From Jiella pelagia (GTDB lineage: Bacteria; Pseudomonadota; Alphaproteobacteria; Rhizobiales; Rhizobiaceae): a stretch of DNA of 64,000 nt. Made by a program: the position numbers and the translations under genes. Location of the stretch: assembly GCF_026898155.1 (NCBI RefSeq), contig NZ_CP114028.1, positions 1-64,000 of the forward strand, given 5' to 3'. The notes under the pieces are model-generated. The model searched no databases and was not told the origin of the DNA. It was given only the letters and a program-made list of their open reading frames with translations. Below are positions 49,308 through 57,688 of this stretch, piece after piece. The first letter of the stretch is position 1. Each line of letters starts with the position of its first letter.

Positions 49308-50200
49308 CCGGCAACCCCGACCTGAAACAGAAGCAGCTCATGCGCCGCGCCGAGCTGGTGCTCCAGGAGCACGGGCTGCTGACGCTTCCGGTCGACCTGG
49401 ACGCGCTGGCTCAGGCCGCCGGCATCCACCTGCGCGAGATGGACCGCAAAGCTGAGGGCGTGTCCGGCATGCTGCTGCGCTACGGCGACCAGTTCGGCGT
49501 CATGTACGCCACCCACATCGACAATGAAGGCTTCGAGCGCTTCAGCATCGGTCATGAATTCGGCCACTACTTCGTTGAAGGCCATCTCGATCACATCCCT
49601 TTCGACGGTGGGGTGCACCGCTCGAGGGCCGGCTTCATCTCCGATGATCCCTACGAACGCGAGGCGGACTATTTTTCGGCGGGGTTGTTGATGCCATCCT
49701 CTCTCATTCGCCCGGTCCTGCGGCGAGCGCAGGAGGGGTTGCCGAGCGTGGAGGCCATCCGCCGCGCGGCGAAGGCGTCGCTGACCGCTTCCGCCATCCG
49801 GTATATCAACGAGACCGACGATGCCGCCGCCATTGTCGTCAGCCGGCAGGGCCAGGTCGATTACTGTTTCAAGTCTGAATCCCTGAAGCAGTTGAAAGGA
49901 CAGAGCTGGCTCCGCAAGGGCGCAGCCCTGCCAGCGGGCACGCTCACGGCGTCGATGGCCGCCCGCCCGGCGATCGAACGCCGTGGCCGCCGGGATGAAA
50001 CCGAAACCGATATTCTCGACTGGTTCGGCGGGGATCGCGCGGTGCGCGCGGTCGAACAGGTCGTTGACCTTGGCCGCTACGACCGCGTGCTCACCGTCCT
50101 CTCCTGCGCGCAGCTTGTCGACGACACCTATCGCGACGAAGACGATTTCGACGAGTCCGACGAAGCCATGGAGGCGCGCTGGACGCCACGCTTTCGCTGA
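49304..50200 (+). CDS. ImmA/IrrE-family metallopeptidase
   Basis: A 298-residue protein. The zinc site is FSIGHEFGHYFVEGH (HEFGH) near residue 85, followed by YEREADYFSAGLLMP with the third ligand Glu. A C-terminal part of about 120 residues is acidic and of unknown role. The gene is coupled to the XRE gene by ATGA. XRE-ImmA pairs respond to stress or phage attack by cutting the repressor, so this protease may switch on the ubiquitin-like operon. From here to 50580 no further gene is supported. Confidence 0.88.
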   Translation: MTGNPDLKQKQLMRRAELVLQEHGLLTLPVDLDALAQAAGIHLREMDRKAEGVSGMLLRYGDQFGVMYATHIDNEGFERFSIGHEFGHYFVEGHLDHIPFDGGVHRSRAGFISDDPYEREADYFSAGLLMPSSLIRPVLRRAQEGLPSVEAIRRAAKASLTASAIRYINETDDAAAIVVSRQGQVDYCFKSESLKQLKGQSWLRKGAALPAGTLTASMAARPAIERRGRRDETETDILDWFGGDRAVRAVEQVVDLGRYDRVLTVLSCAQLVDDTYRDEDDFDESDEAMEARWTPRFR

Positions 50201-50580
50201 TGAGCGATGGCACCGTGTTTTGGGCCACTTCGACTACTGGACGATGCTCGGCATTCCCACAAAGGCTGGAACTGTATCGACGCCAAGGGCCTTGGAGCCC
50301 CGGAGGCCGTTGGCGAGGCGTCCGAGCGGCAGGTCATCCGTTATCCCCATGCCATGCCACCAGAATGATCCTCGTTTCTTTCCCCCAGTACGCCGCGACG
50401 ACCGGGATGGGGTGCACAGCGGTTGTTCTCGCGAGGGCTAAAACCAGTGTCCGCTTCGGTGAAGGTTTTCGGATGCCGGCGAGCGCGACGATTGCCGCGT
50501 TATGATGGGCCGGCGTCCGACAACCGCCCAAGCACGAACGAGCGGGTCTGCGTCTACTGCGTCTATGGGGATTTCAGAGA

Positions 50581-51508
50581 TCGCGATCGGCTGCGCGTCG
50601 GCGTGATGAGTTGGAATTCGCGGATTTCCTGGTGGAGTTGCGGCGATTGCCGAAGGCATCGGACCCTGCTCCCGCGCTTTCGGAACCCCTCGCGGCGTTG
50701 GAGCTGGGATTTTCCCGCCCGTATGTCTGTCACAGCCTTGATGGGCACGAGTAGCGCCAACGGCCGAAGCGGCGCGGTGCGACAGGTCGGAATGGGCTGG
50801 CGGTTGTGGATCATGCGTGCGACCGCACGGTGGTCTTGCAGGTGAAGGTTGGCGCCCGGGCTCGGGCGGGGTCCGGCAGGATGGCGACGCGCCGCATGGC
50901 GCCTCCGCAGCACGGGCAGGGCTGGAGGTCAAAGGCCTTGAATGGCTCGCGTTCGTGCGGCTCCGTCGGCTCATCGGTTGCCGGGGTCGACGAGGCCGTC
51001 GGCGACGGTTTCTGCCGGGCGATCCTGTCTCGAACATGATCGAGCTTGGCTTTGCGATCTGCGCCGGCGAGCAGCCCGTAATGCCGGATGCGATGGAAGC
51101 CTCTGGGCAGGACGTGGAGGAGGAAACGGCGGATGAACTCGCCGGTCTGGAGCGTCAGGATGCGATGACGTTCGGCGCCTTCGCGGCGATAGTCCTTGAC
51201 GCGGAAGGTGACGCTCGCCCCGTCGAAGGCGGTGATGCGCCGCGAGGAGATGGCGACGCGATGGGTGTATCGCGACAGATAGGCGAGAACGGCTTTCGGC
51301 CCGGCGAAGGGCGGCTTGGAATAGACGACCCAGCGCTTCCTGCGGACGAGCGCCAGATAGCGGGCGAAGACCTTACCGTCTGCGAGATGTGCGAACCCCT
51401 CATGCTCATGGCGCCGAACGCACCCGTTCAATCTCCGATCGTCCTCATGCCGCTATCCGACGACCGTGACGCTCCCGCCCATCCCGCGAGAGCGGGTTCG
51501 TGCATGGG
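50581..51508 (-). mobile_element. IS91-family element B, internally deleted, inverted relative to A
   Basis: A 928-bp copy in which both termini of element A are kept. The whole recombinase gene and the first half of the transposase gene are missing. The join lies at about 51394, where the leader sequence of A (near 37081) meets the transposase sequence of A (near 40050). The remaining sequence is nearly identical to A. With A it brackets the cargo island 43617-50580 in inverted orientation. Confidence 0.8.
50811..51400 (-). pseudogene. IS91-family transposase, C-terminal fragment
   Basis: An open frame of about 200 codons matches the C-terminal part of the transposase in element A, including the YLSRYTHRVAISSRR region and the zinc-like CPCCGGAMRRVA. 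Here EPFKAF continues directly into DLQPCPCC, which shows the uninterrupted gene at the point where element A carries the ISL3 block. Confidence 0.8.
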
Positions 51509-51588
51509 CGCATTGCCGTAATTCACCTGAACAGCTACCTGCGAAGCGATCGACAAAATAGGGCGGAGCCGAAGCCCCGCCCGGCGAC

Positions 51589-52177
51589 TCAGCCAAGTGC
51601 CGCCATCTGCAATTCAGCTGCCTTGCGATCGACGGTCTGGCCGGGGTTCTCGGCCTGCCGTTCGAAGGGCTTCCAGGCTTCGCCGACGACTTCTTCATAG
51701 GCGGTCACGACGCCTTCTGCGGCGCAGCGGAGTGCATGAGCCTGGATACCCATGTCTGCTGCGAATTCGCGCTTGCGTTGGGCATTGCTGTCGAAGCCGA
51801 CGGGACCGTCCAGATCCTCGTCGCGCGCATCGTTGGCCGTCTTCGCGGTCGCATCGCGGGCTTCGGAGACCGCTCGCGAGTAGAACTGGCCGGCACCATG
51901 GGCGGAGCCGACATATGAACCGACGATGCGATGCAGGTGGATCTGCATGGCCCGGTCACCGAGGCCTTCGTTCAGGGATTCGGCCGTGTCGACGATGATC
52001 TTGTGGTGAAGATCACGAATGCCGTCGCTGTCGATGACGGGAAGGCCGAAGCTTTCGGAGATGAGGGCCGCCTGAGGCTCTGTCGGGGCAGGCGAGCCGG
52101 ACCATTTCAAGGGAAGCGCCCTTGCGGAGCTGAACGATCTTGCCGGATTGACGGGAGGGACGAGCGTTGCGGGTCAT
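51589..52177 (-). CDS. Conserved plasmid-type hypothetical protein, frameshifted as sequenced
   Basis: About 195 residues from the ATG at 52177 once one base is removed at 52074-52080 (GAGGCTC to GAGCTC, giving DRAQAALISESFGLP). The protein is mostly helical and charged and has no motif I recognise. The stretch FERQAENPGQTVDRKAAELQMAAL closes it. It lies at the downstream end of a group of minus-strand genes (ParB-like, DUF7007 and small proteins) but is separated from them by about 620 bp. The function is unknown. Confidence 0.6.
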
Positions 52178-52520
52178 GTGAGGTCCTTTCCTTCACGGTT
52201 TGACCGAAGGCTCGAGCCGGCCCCTACCGGCCCTCCCTTCGGGCGCGGGCAAAAGAAACCGGCGGAAAGACGGGGGCTGCAGGGTCCTCACGGACCGAGC
52301 CGAGCGAACCTGTCCTGCGGGCCAGCAGGGCTTATCAAGCCCTTGCGCAGTACCGCGGGACCGGTTTGACGAGGATGGGGCGTGCGGCCGCACCGCGGCG
52401 CGTCAGCGGCCTTGAAGGCTCCGGCCGCCGGTTTACGACCGCGACCAAAACCGAAGGGAGGCCGGCAGGGGTGGCATTCCGCCTGCTCCAAATGTGAAGG
52501 AAACGAACGTGGCCCGCCAC
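52165..52520. repeat. Imperfect long inverted repeat
   Basis: The stretch 52165-52285 resembles the reverse complement of 52400-52520: blocks such as CCTTTCCTTCAC / CGTTTCCTTCAC, CCCCTACCGGCC / CCCCTGCCGGCC, CTCCCTTCGG and AAACCGGCGG occur in the same order. No gene is supported between 52180 and 52800. Confidence 0.4.
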
Positions 52521-52799
52521 ATATGCTCTTGCCGTCACGATAAGGCTTGCGCATCCGTTTTGGCGGTTGATCCACGGCTGGTAGTCTTAGCCCTGACGCC
52601 TAGAATTGCGCGCTCCTGCCAGGAGAGCTTTCGGCTGAGGCCATCGATTTCGCCCCGCCGCTCGAAGCTGAGCTATTCGATATAGGCCCGGAATGTGGCC
52701 TCATCCGACCATGTCCATCGCGATCCCCCGCGCGTCCGCGATCTTGCCCTCGTCCTGGCAGTCGTGGTCATGCGTTCCGCCCTAGCCGAAATCTGGCGA

Positions 52800-53141
52800 T
52801 CAATCCATTAAAGGTGCGCCCTCGTGTGCCGGTTCACCGTATCCATCCGACGCAGCAGGTTCGTTCGCTTGGCGGCCATCATGATGCGGCCCTTTTCGGC
52901 ACGACCCTGGCCATTGCGGGAATTGCGTGGCCCCGGGCCTGTAGTCGGACGGGACGGTGACCGGAGCCATGGACGCGGCTAGGTCTTCGCCGGCGACGGC
53001 CCAGTCGAGGATGCCGCCTGCAGCCGGCACAGGTGTCGCGGGATGGTCGAGATGCGCCTCGAGAGCGGCAATGATTTCTGCACGCGGATTGGGGCCGATC
53101 GTATCGACGACAAGGTGGATGGCGACGAGAAAGGTACTCAT
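52800..53141 (-). CDS. Small hypothetical protein
   Basis: A 113-residue protein from an ATG at 53141 with a GGAGACC stretch upstream. It starts MSTFLVAIHLVVDTIGPNPRAEII and contains ILDWAVAGEDLAAS. The first 80 residues look like a real fold; the tail is low in structure. The start overlaps the end of the previous small gene (ATGA), which argues for translation. I do not recognise the family. Confidence 0.5.
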   Translation of the reverse strand: MSTFLVAIHLVVDTIGPNPRAEIIAALEAHLDHPATPVPAAGGILDWAVAGEDLAASMAPVTVPSDYRPGATQFPQWPGSCRKGPHHDGRQANEPAASDGYGEPAHEGAPLMD

Positions 53142-53338
53142 GAAGAGGGTCTCCCTTTTGGATGGACGAATTCGGGGGCGCGGAGCGAGATGAGAACGGC
53201 GCGTTTCCACGCGTCGGCGCCGACTAGCCGAGCGCTGTGGCGCCTGTGATGGATGACGAGCCGGGGATGGGCGCCCTCGAGCCTGAAGCCAGCGCGCCAG
53301 CCAAAGGCTGAGGCGATGAGTTTCCAGGGGACCGGCAT
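53138..53338 (-). CDS. Small basic hypothetical protein
   Basis: A 66-residue, Arg/His-rich protein (MPVPWKLIASAFGWRAGFRLEGAHPRLV) that starts in the stop codon of the DUF7007 gene (TGATG) and ends in the start of the next gene (ATGA). This double coupling is the main reason to accept it. No family is recognised. Confidence 0.5.
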   Translation of the reverse strand: MPVPWKLIASAFGWRAGFRLEGAHPRLVIHHRRHSARLVGADAWKRAVLISLRAPEFVHPKGRPSS

Positions 53339-54205
53339 CACCGTCCCCATCCGACAAAGCTCGACGGACCTTCGTAGACTTCGTGCCGGTCAGGATCGAC
53401 GACGAAACCGAACTGGCCGATCTCGTATTCGGCGGACGGAACGAGGAACCGGCGTTGCTCGGTCTCTCGGTCCCGGTGACCGCCGAGGGTCGCGATGACC
53501 TCCACATGACGACCGTAGTGCTCGGACCTGATGGCGGAGATCACAATCCAGTCGCCCGCGTGCCGCGCATGAAAGGCACGCCGATCCTTCTCGTGGGATT
53601 GGCCGGGCGCGAGCACGGTTTCGAACACTGCTTCCCAGGCATCGGGCCAGCTGTCTCTCACGGTCTGCTCGGCGCAGCGCCGTTCGAAGCTGGTGAACAG
53701 CTGCGGAAAGGTGAGCGCGACGATTGCCCATTCCGCGTCCTCCTCATACCAGCCCCCTTGCTGGCGAAGTCGCCGGTCGACCTTCGCATTGCGGTCGGCC
53801 GCAAGATGGAAGCCGCCATGACCAGCGGTCGAGTGGCAGACGACACCCTCGGCAAACACCGTCGCGCCCTGCGACAGTCCCCATGGCGTGTTTGCGTGGG
53901 AGCGGATTTCTTGCCGTCCGAGCGCATGCTTCTCACGGGCGTGCTCGGCCTGTTCGAGCACCTTGGCGCGGAACGCCTCTTGATCGGCGAGCACACCGCC
54001 ATGCCCGTAGAAGTCCTTGCGGCCGAGCCTCCTGGAGCGGGCGGCGTATTCGCCAGGCGTGCCCAAGAAAGTACGTTTCGGCGCGGCCGGGAAGCATGGC
54101 GAAAGCGGTGTCGCCGAACTGTGCAACCGGAAACCCTTCGACACTGGTGGCGAAACGAACCTTCGGCCCCGGGGTCAAATCTGGCTCTTTTTGATCGGAG
54201 GTCAT
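53338..54205 (-). CDS. DUF7007-like plasmid protein, frameshifted as sequenced
   Basis: About 288 residues after one base is removed at 54025-54031 (GAGCCTC to GAGCTC, giving RPLQELGRKDFYGHGG). The centre has TPWGLSQGATVFAEGVVCHSTAGHGGFHLAADRNA and GGWYEEDAEWAIVALTFPQLF, which I recall as DUF7007 features. The C-terminus is GFVVDPDRHEVYEGPSSFVG. Biochemical function is unknown. It overlaps the upstream hypothetical gene by 4 bp (ATGA), so it is part of the ParB-like operon found on many rhizobial plasmids. Confidence 0.7.
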
Positions 54206-54675
54206 GCCGCCCTCCCCTCGTCGCCATCGGTGGCGGCATCGTCGGCGGTCACTTCCTGCAGCTCGGCTTCGGGATAGCCGTGACGCGACAGCCACTCGTC
54301 GGCCGCCTGCCGGTTCTGGGCGACATGAACCAGTTCGCTGGCCGCACCGGGACGATCAAACACGAGGATCGAGCCTTCCATTGGCTGCTCGAAAACCGAG
54401 AACGCGAGCCCGCTGTCGACCGAGAAGGTCCTGAAGACCCGAAGCACGATGACGGCCTTGCTGGCGAAGTCCCCCTCATGAAGCGTGAAGCTGGCCGGGA
54501 TGGTGGTCTGGCCAACGACGGTGGCGGCCTGTTTCTTGACGAGCCGGCCCGTATTGTTGTGGCGCTCCCAGGCCTGGAGCTTGCGGCGGTGCCGTTCGGG
54601 TGGGCGCGGCGTGCCGTCGGAATAGCGGATGATCGCACCAAGCGGCGCGGTGTCGGAGATCAGTTGCGCGAACAT
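54202..54675 (-). CDS. Conserved plasmid-type hypothetical protein
   Basis: A 157-residue protein starting MFAQLISDTAPLGAIIRYSDG. Positively charged RHRRKLQAWERHNNTGRLVKK is followed by a beta-rich middle (FTLHEGDFASKAVIVLRVFRTFS) and an acidic end. It lies between the ParB-like and DUF7007 genes and is coupled to the latter. No domain name can be given. Confidence 0.6.
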   Translation of the reverse strand: MFAQLISDTAPLGAIIRYSDGTPRPPERHRRKLQAWERHNNTGRLVKKQAATVVGQTTIPASFTLHEGDFASKAVIVLRVFRTFSVDSGLAFSVFEQPMEGSILVFDRPGAASELVHVAQNRQAADEWLSRHGYPEAELQEVTADDAATDGDEGRAA

Positions 54676-54767
54676 GGGTGATGTCCCCTCCTGTTTTCGG
54701 GATTGGAAACGAAAGCGCCGCCGGATGATGCCGGCGGCGTGATGTGCATTCGGGATGGAGGAGCCCG

Positions 54768-56434
54768 CTATTCAGCGGCTTCGCAAAAACCTTCGGAGGC
54801 AACATCCGGGTCGATGTCGCCCTCGTCCGGTTCGTCGACGGAGCCGTCGGCATCCCCGGCGTCCTCGTCCTCGACGATCTCGTTGTGGGCCTTCCAGTCG
54901 GCGAGTTCGTTCGTGTCGGGCGCGAACAGCGCCGACCCATGGACGAAGCGTTCCTCCTGGAAGTGTTCGACCAGCGCGGCGCGGGTGTCGCGAACCTTGT
55001 TGCGCGGCAGCACCGACGTGTCCGCGCACGCGGCCTCAAGCGCCTGCCGGGAGAGGCACAGGAGGAAATCCTCCGTTCCCATATTGGGCAGGAAGCTGTC
55101 GGCCCCGACGACGGTGCCGGCGATCCGCGAGCCTATGCCGCTGTTCGACATGTTGCAGCGGCACGACAGCACCTCGATCAGTACCGAGCGCACAGCAATG
55201 CGCAGCGTGTCCTGGTCGAAGGCGAGATTGCCGGTTTCATCGACGAGCATCGCGGCATGCGGAGCGATCTGGCGGCGGAACGACCCCGTATTGCCGGAGC
55301 CGGAATCGACGCGGACATTCTGACCGGCGAAGGCGATGACGAGCAGCGCCATTAGCGTGTCGTCCTCGATCGGCGCACGCTGTAGCGCTTCGTGCAGCGC
55401 GTCGGTGCGGAAATCGCCGATCATGTCCTGGCCCTTCTGGGTGACATCCGGGCGCTGCGCTGATGCTACGGCACCGCCCTCGCCGCCCTTGCCTTTCGCC
55501 GCCTTCGGCTCGGGCATCCGGTAGACGACGGACTGCACCTTGCCGTCGCGGTCGAGAAACATTGCCGTGTGGTCGGAATTCTTCGGCTTGCCATAGACGC
55601 GTTCGGCCTTCTTGGGCAGTTCCGGGCCATTCCAGCCATTGAGCCTCGGTGATCATGCCGTTCTTGGGCAGATTGTTGGTCATCCACTCCTGCTGGGCGC
55701 CGAGAAAAGCCTCGACATCGGTTGTATAGCGGCTGTCCTCATCGGCGGGCGCGAAGAGGTCTTCGACCCAGACAATGCCGTAGGCAGCGGCGAGTTCGTC
55801 GTCGAAACTCGCATCGCGCGCATACATGCGGGTCTTGGAGAGGCCATTGGCAACCGACCACCACGAAGTAGTCTCGTTCTTCTTGGGCTTGTGCGCCTTC
55901 CAGACCTCCTTCTGCTCGACGATCGCGGCAGCGGCGATCGTCCGGAGCTGCCGCTCGTCCGGCATGTCGCCCTTGGCCATCTGGTCCAGCATGGCCGGAA
56001 GCACATTGGCGAGAAGCCGCAGCTTCTTGATCTGGCGCACCGAAAGCGACAGCGCCGCGGCGATGCCTTCCTCGGTCCATCCGAGCGCGACCAGCCGCTC
56101 GATGGCCCGCCACTGGTCGACCGGGTTGAGCGGTTCGCGGGCGATGTTCTCGACCATAGAGCGCATGGCGCCGCCATCCTCGGCCGGATCGGTGACGATG
56201 ACCTCGATCTCTTCGAGGCTCCGCCGCGATTGCGCCCGTGGTGCGGCGATGGCCGGCCTGGATGATGAAGCCGTTGCCGCCGCCGGCTTCGGGGGAAACG
56301 ACCGGGGGCTGGATAATGCCGACGGCCTTGATCGTCGCCAGCATCAGCGCGTCGGACTGGGGATTGGATTTCGAGCGGCGGGCGTCGTCTGCGTTATCCT
56401 TCAGCGCGCGCGGGTCAATCTTGATGATATGCAT
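54768..56434 (-). CDS. ParB-like partition/nuclease-family protein, twice frameshifted as sequenced
   Basis: About 554 residues after two corrections. At 56215-56221 GAGGCTC should read GAGCTC (joining AAELEEIEVIV), and near 55624 one G is extra (joining WLEWPELPKKAERV). The N-terminal ParB domain has IKIDPRALKDN, FIIQAGHRR and MVENIAREPLNPVDQWRAI. The HTH domain has GWTEEGIAAALSLSVRQIKKL. A long C-terminal half with a Lys/Gly-rich linker and a very acidic tail follows. This architecture is typical of ParB-like proteins of large plasmids and ICEs that accompany DUF7007; it is not the RepB partner of a repABC system. Confidence 0.8.
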
Positions 56435-56786
56435 GGGAAGCTCCTCTTTCGGGAATAGAGGGTCCGGCCCTGCGCCGGCTCCCTTTCTCATCTTCTTCTC
56501 GAAGACATCCCCGGGACCGCGAAGCGGGCGGGCCGGTGCAACTGCGGCCGAGCGTCCCTGCCCGGCCAAACGAGCGGGGATGGCAAGCGGAGCTGACAAG
56601 CCCTGCGAAGAACGACGGGCCGGGATGGCGCAGGCGGCGGTTGAGGAGAATCCGTCACCGGTCCCGCGCGATCCGCGAGGACTTCAGCCCCCTCCTGCTT
56701 CTCCTTCTTGTCCGTTGGACCCACTCAATGCGAATAATGGTGGCGGCTCGGCCCACGGTCGCCTCGCTCTTGAATATCACTAATAT
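56435..56786. other. Leader region of the ParB-like operon, no gene
   Basis: This is 352 bp of GC-rich sequence with several short inverted blocks, between the divergent ParB-like gene and the Xre-RES pair. I see no coding sequence. An AT-rich stretch at 56771-56800 is the probable promoter of the toxin-antitoxin genes. Confidence 0.4.
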
Positions 56787-56804
56787 TGACGCTATTTTGC
56801 GTCA
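56787..56804. promoter_or_regulatory. Operator dyad of the Xre-RES toxin-antitoxin operon
   Basis: A perfect TGACGC-TATTTT-GCGTCA inverted repeat ends 12 bp before the antitoxin ATG, where the antitoxin or the complex would bind to repress the operon. Confidence 0.6.
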
Positions 56805-56816
56805 TGATGATTGGCA

Positions 56817-57185
56817 ATGAACGGAGATGAAAGCGTGAGCCTCGCGCAGTACTCGGACCAGGGTCTATTCGCGCCGAACAAGATCGCGAGCGTTTTTCGC
56901 ACCACGAGTGAGGAAATCGCGCGGGCGGTCGGGCTCGGCAAGGATGCGATCCAGCGCAAAGACCGAGTGCGCTCCGACAAGACGCAGCGCCGACTGCGTG
57001 AGATGGTGGAGATCGTCAATAAGGTCGAGCCGCGCTTTGGCTCCGCGCTTATCGCCTATGCCTGGTTTCGCTCCGAGCCGTTGCCGGGATTTTCCGGGCA
57101 GACGGCCATGCAGCTGGTGCGCGCCGGACGGGCCGAAGACGTGATGGACTTCATCGACGCTCTGGATGCCGGCGTTTACGCCTGA
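56817..57185 (+). CDS. Xre/MbcA/ParS-type antitoxin
   Basis: A 122-residue protein. The first half is Xre-like (IASVFRTTSEEIARAVGLGKDAIQRKDR). The second half carries the MbcA/ParS toxin-binding domain with RRLREMVEIVNKVEPRFGS, AYAWFRSEPLPGFSGQTAMQLVRAGRAEDV and a short tail. The ATG at 56817 is preferred over a TTG six bases earlier. It is followed 2 bp later by the RES-domain gene, the standard antitoxin-first order. Confidence 0.88.
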   Translation: MNGDESVSLAQYSDQGLFAPNKIASVFRTTSEEIARAVGLGKDAIQRKDRVRSDKTQRRLREMVEIVNKVEPRFGSALIAYAWFRSEPLPGFSGQTAMQLVRAGRAEDVMDFIDALDAGVYA

Positions 57186-57187
57186 CC

Positions 57188-57688
57188 GTGACGACCGACT
57201 ACTCCGGAAAACTCTACCGGGCGCTCAACCCGCTCTACGCAAGCCAGCCGATGTCGGGACAAGGTGCCGCGCTCTATGGCGGCCGGTTCAATTCGAAGGG
57301 TGTGCCGGCTCTTTACGCCTCACTCTCAGTACTGACCGCGTTGCGGGAAGCCAATCAGGTAGGTGACCTGCAGCCGACGACGCTCGTTTGCTACCGTGCA
57401 GCGATCGCGATGGTTTTTGACACGAACGATGCTGCGGCCCTCGACGCCGCGGGGCTTGATGAGGCCGCGCTGGCCGACCCGTCCTGGCGCGATCAGATGA
57501 AGGCAACAGGCGAAGCGAAAACGCAGCGGTTTGCGCGCGATCTGATCGGGGCGGGCTACAATGGTCTCCTTGTCCGCAGCTTTGCCAAGGGGGCCGGCCC
57601 AGGTGACATGAATCTGGTGCTCTGGAGATGGGGCAAGGGTACCTCGTCGCTGTTGGAGCTGATCGACGACGAGGACCGGTTGCGTTGA
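57188..57688 (+). CDS. RES-domain NAD+-targeting toxin
   Basis: A 166-residue protein with a GTG start. The RES motif is seen as YRALNPLYAS (Arg), GGRFNSKGVPALYASLSVLTAL (the Arg/Glu/Ser region) and RDLIGAGYNGLLVRS. RES toxins degrade or phosphorolyse NAD+ and arrest growth; the partner Xre protein neutralises them. The unit sits between two plasmid-type operons and may act in plasmid maintenance. It ends 9 bp before the convergent helicase gene. Confidence 0.88.
   Translation: MTTDYSGKLYRALNPLYASQPMSGQGAALYGGRFNSKGVPALYASLSVLTALREANQVGDLQPTTLVCYRAAIAMVFDTNDAAALDAAGLDEAALADPSWRDQMKATGEAKTQRFARDLIGAGYNGLLVRSFAKGAGPGDMNLVLWRWGKGTSSLLELIDDEDRLR

Noticed and set aside
54768..56434. ParB-like gene as part of a repABC replication/partition locus
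   Set aside because: No repA or repC gene is adjacent; the neighbours are DUF7007 and small proteins, a different, known plasmid operon.
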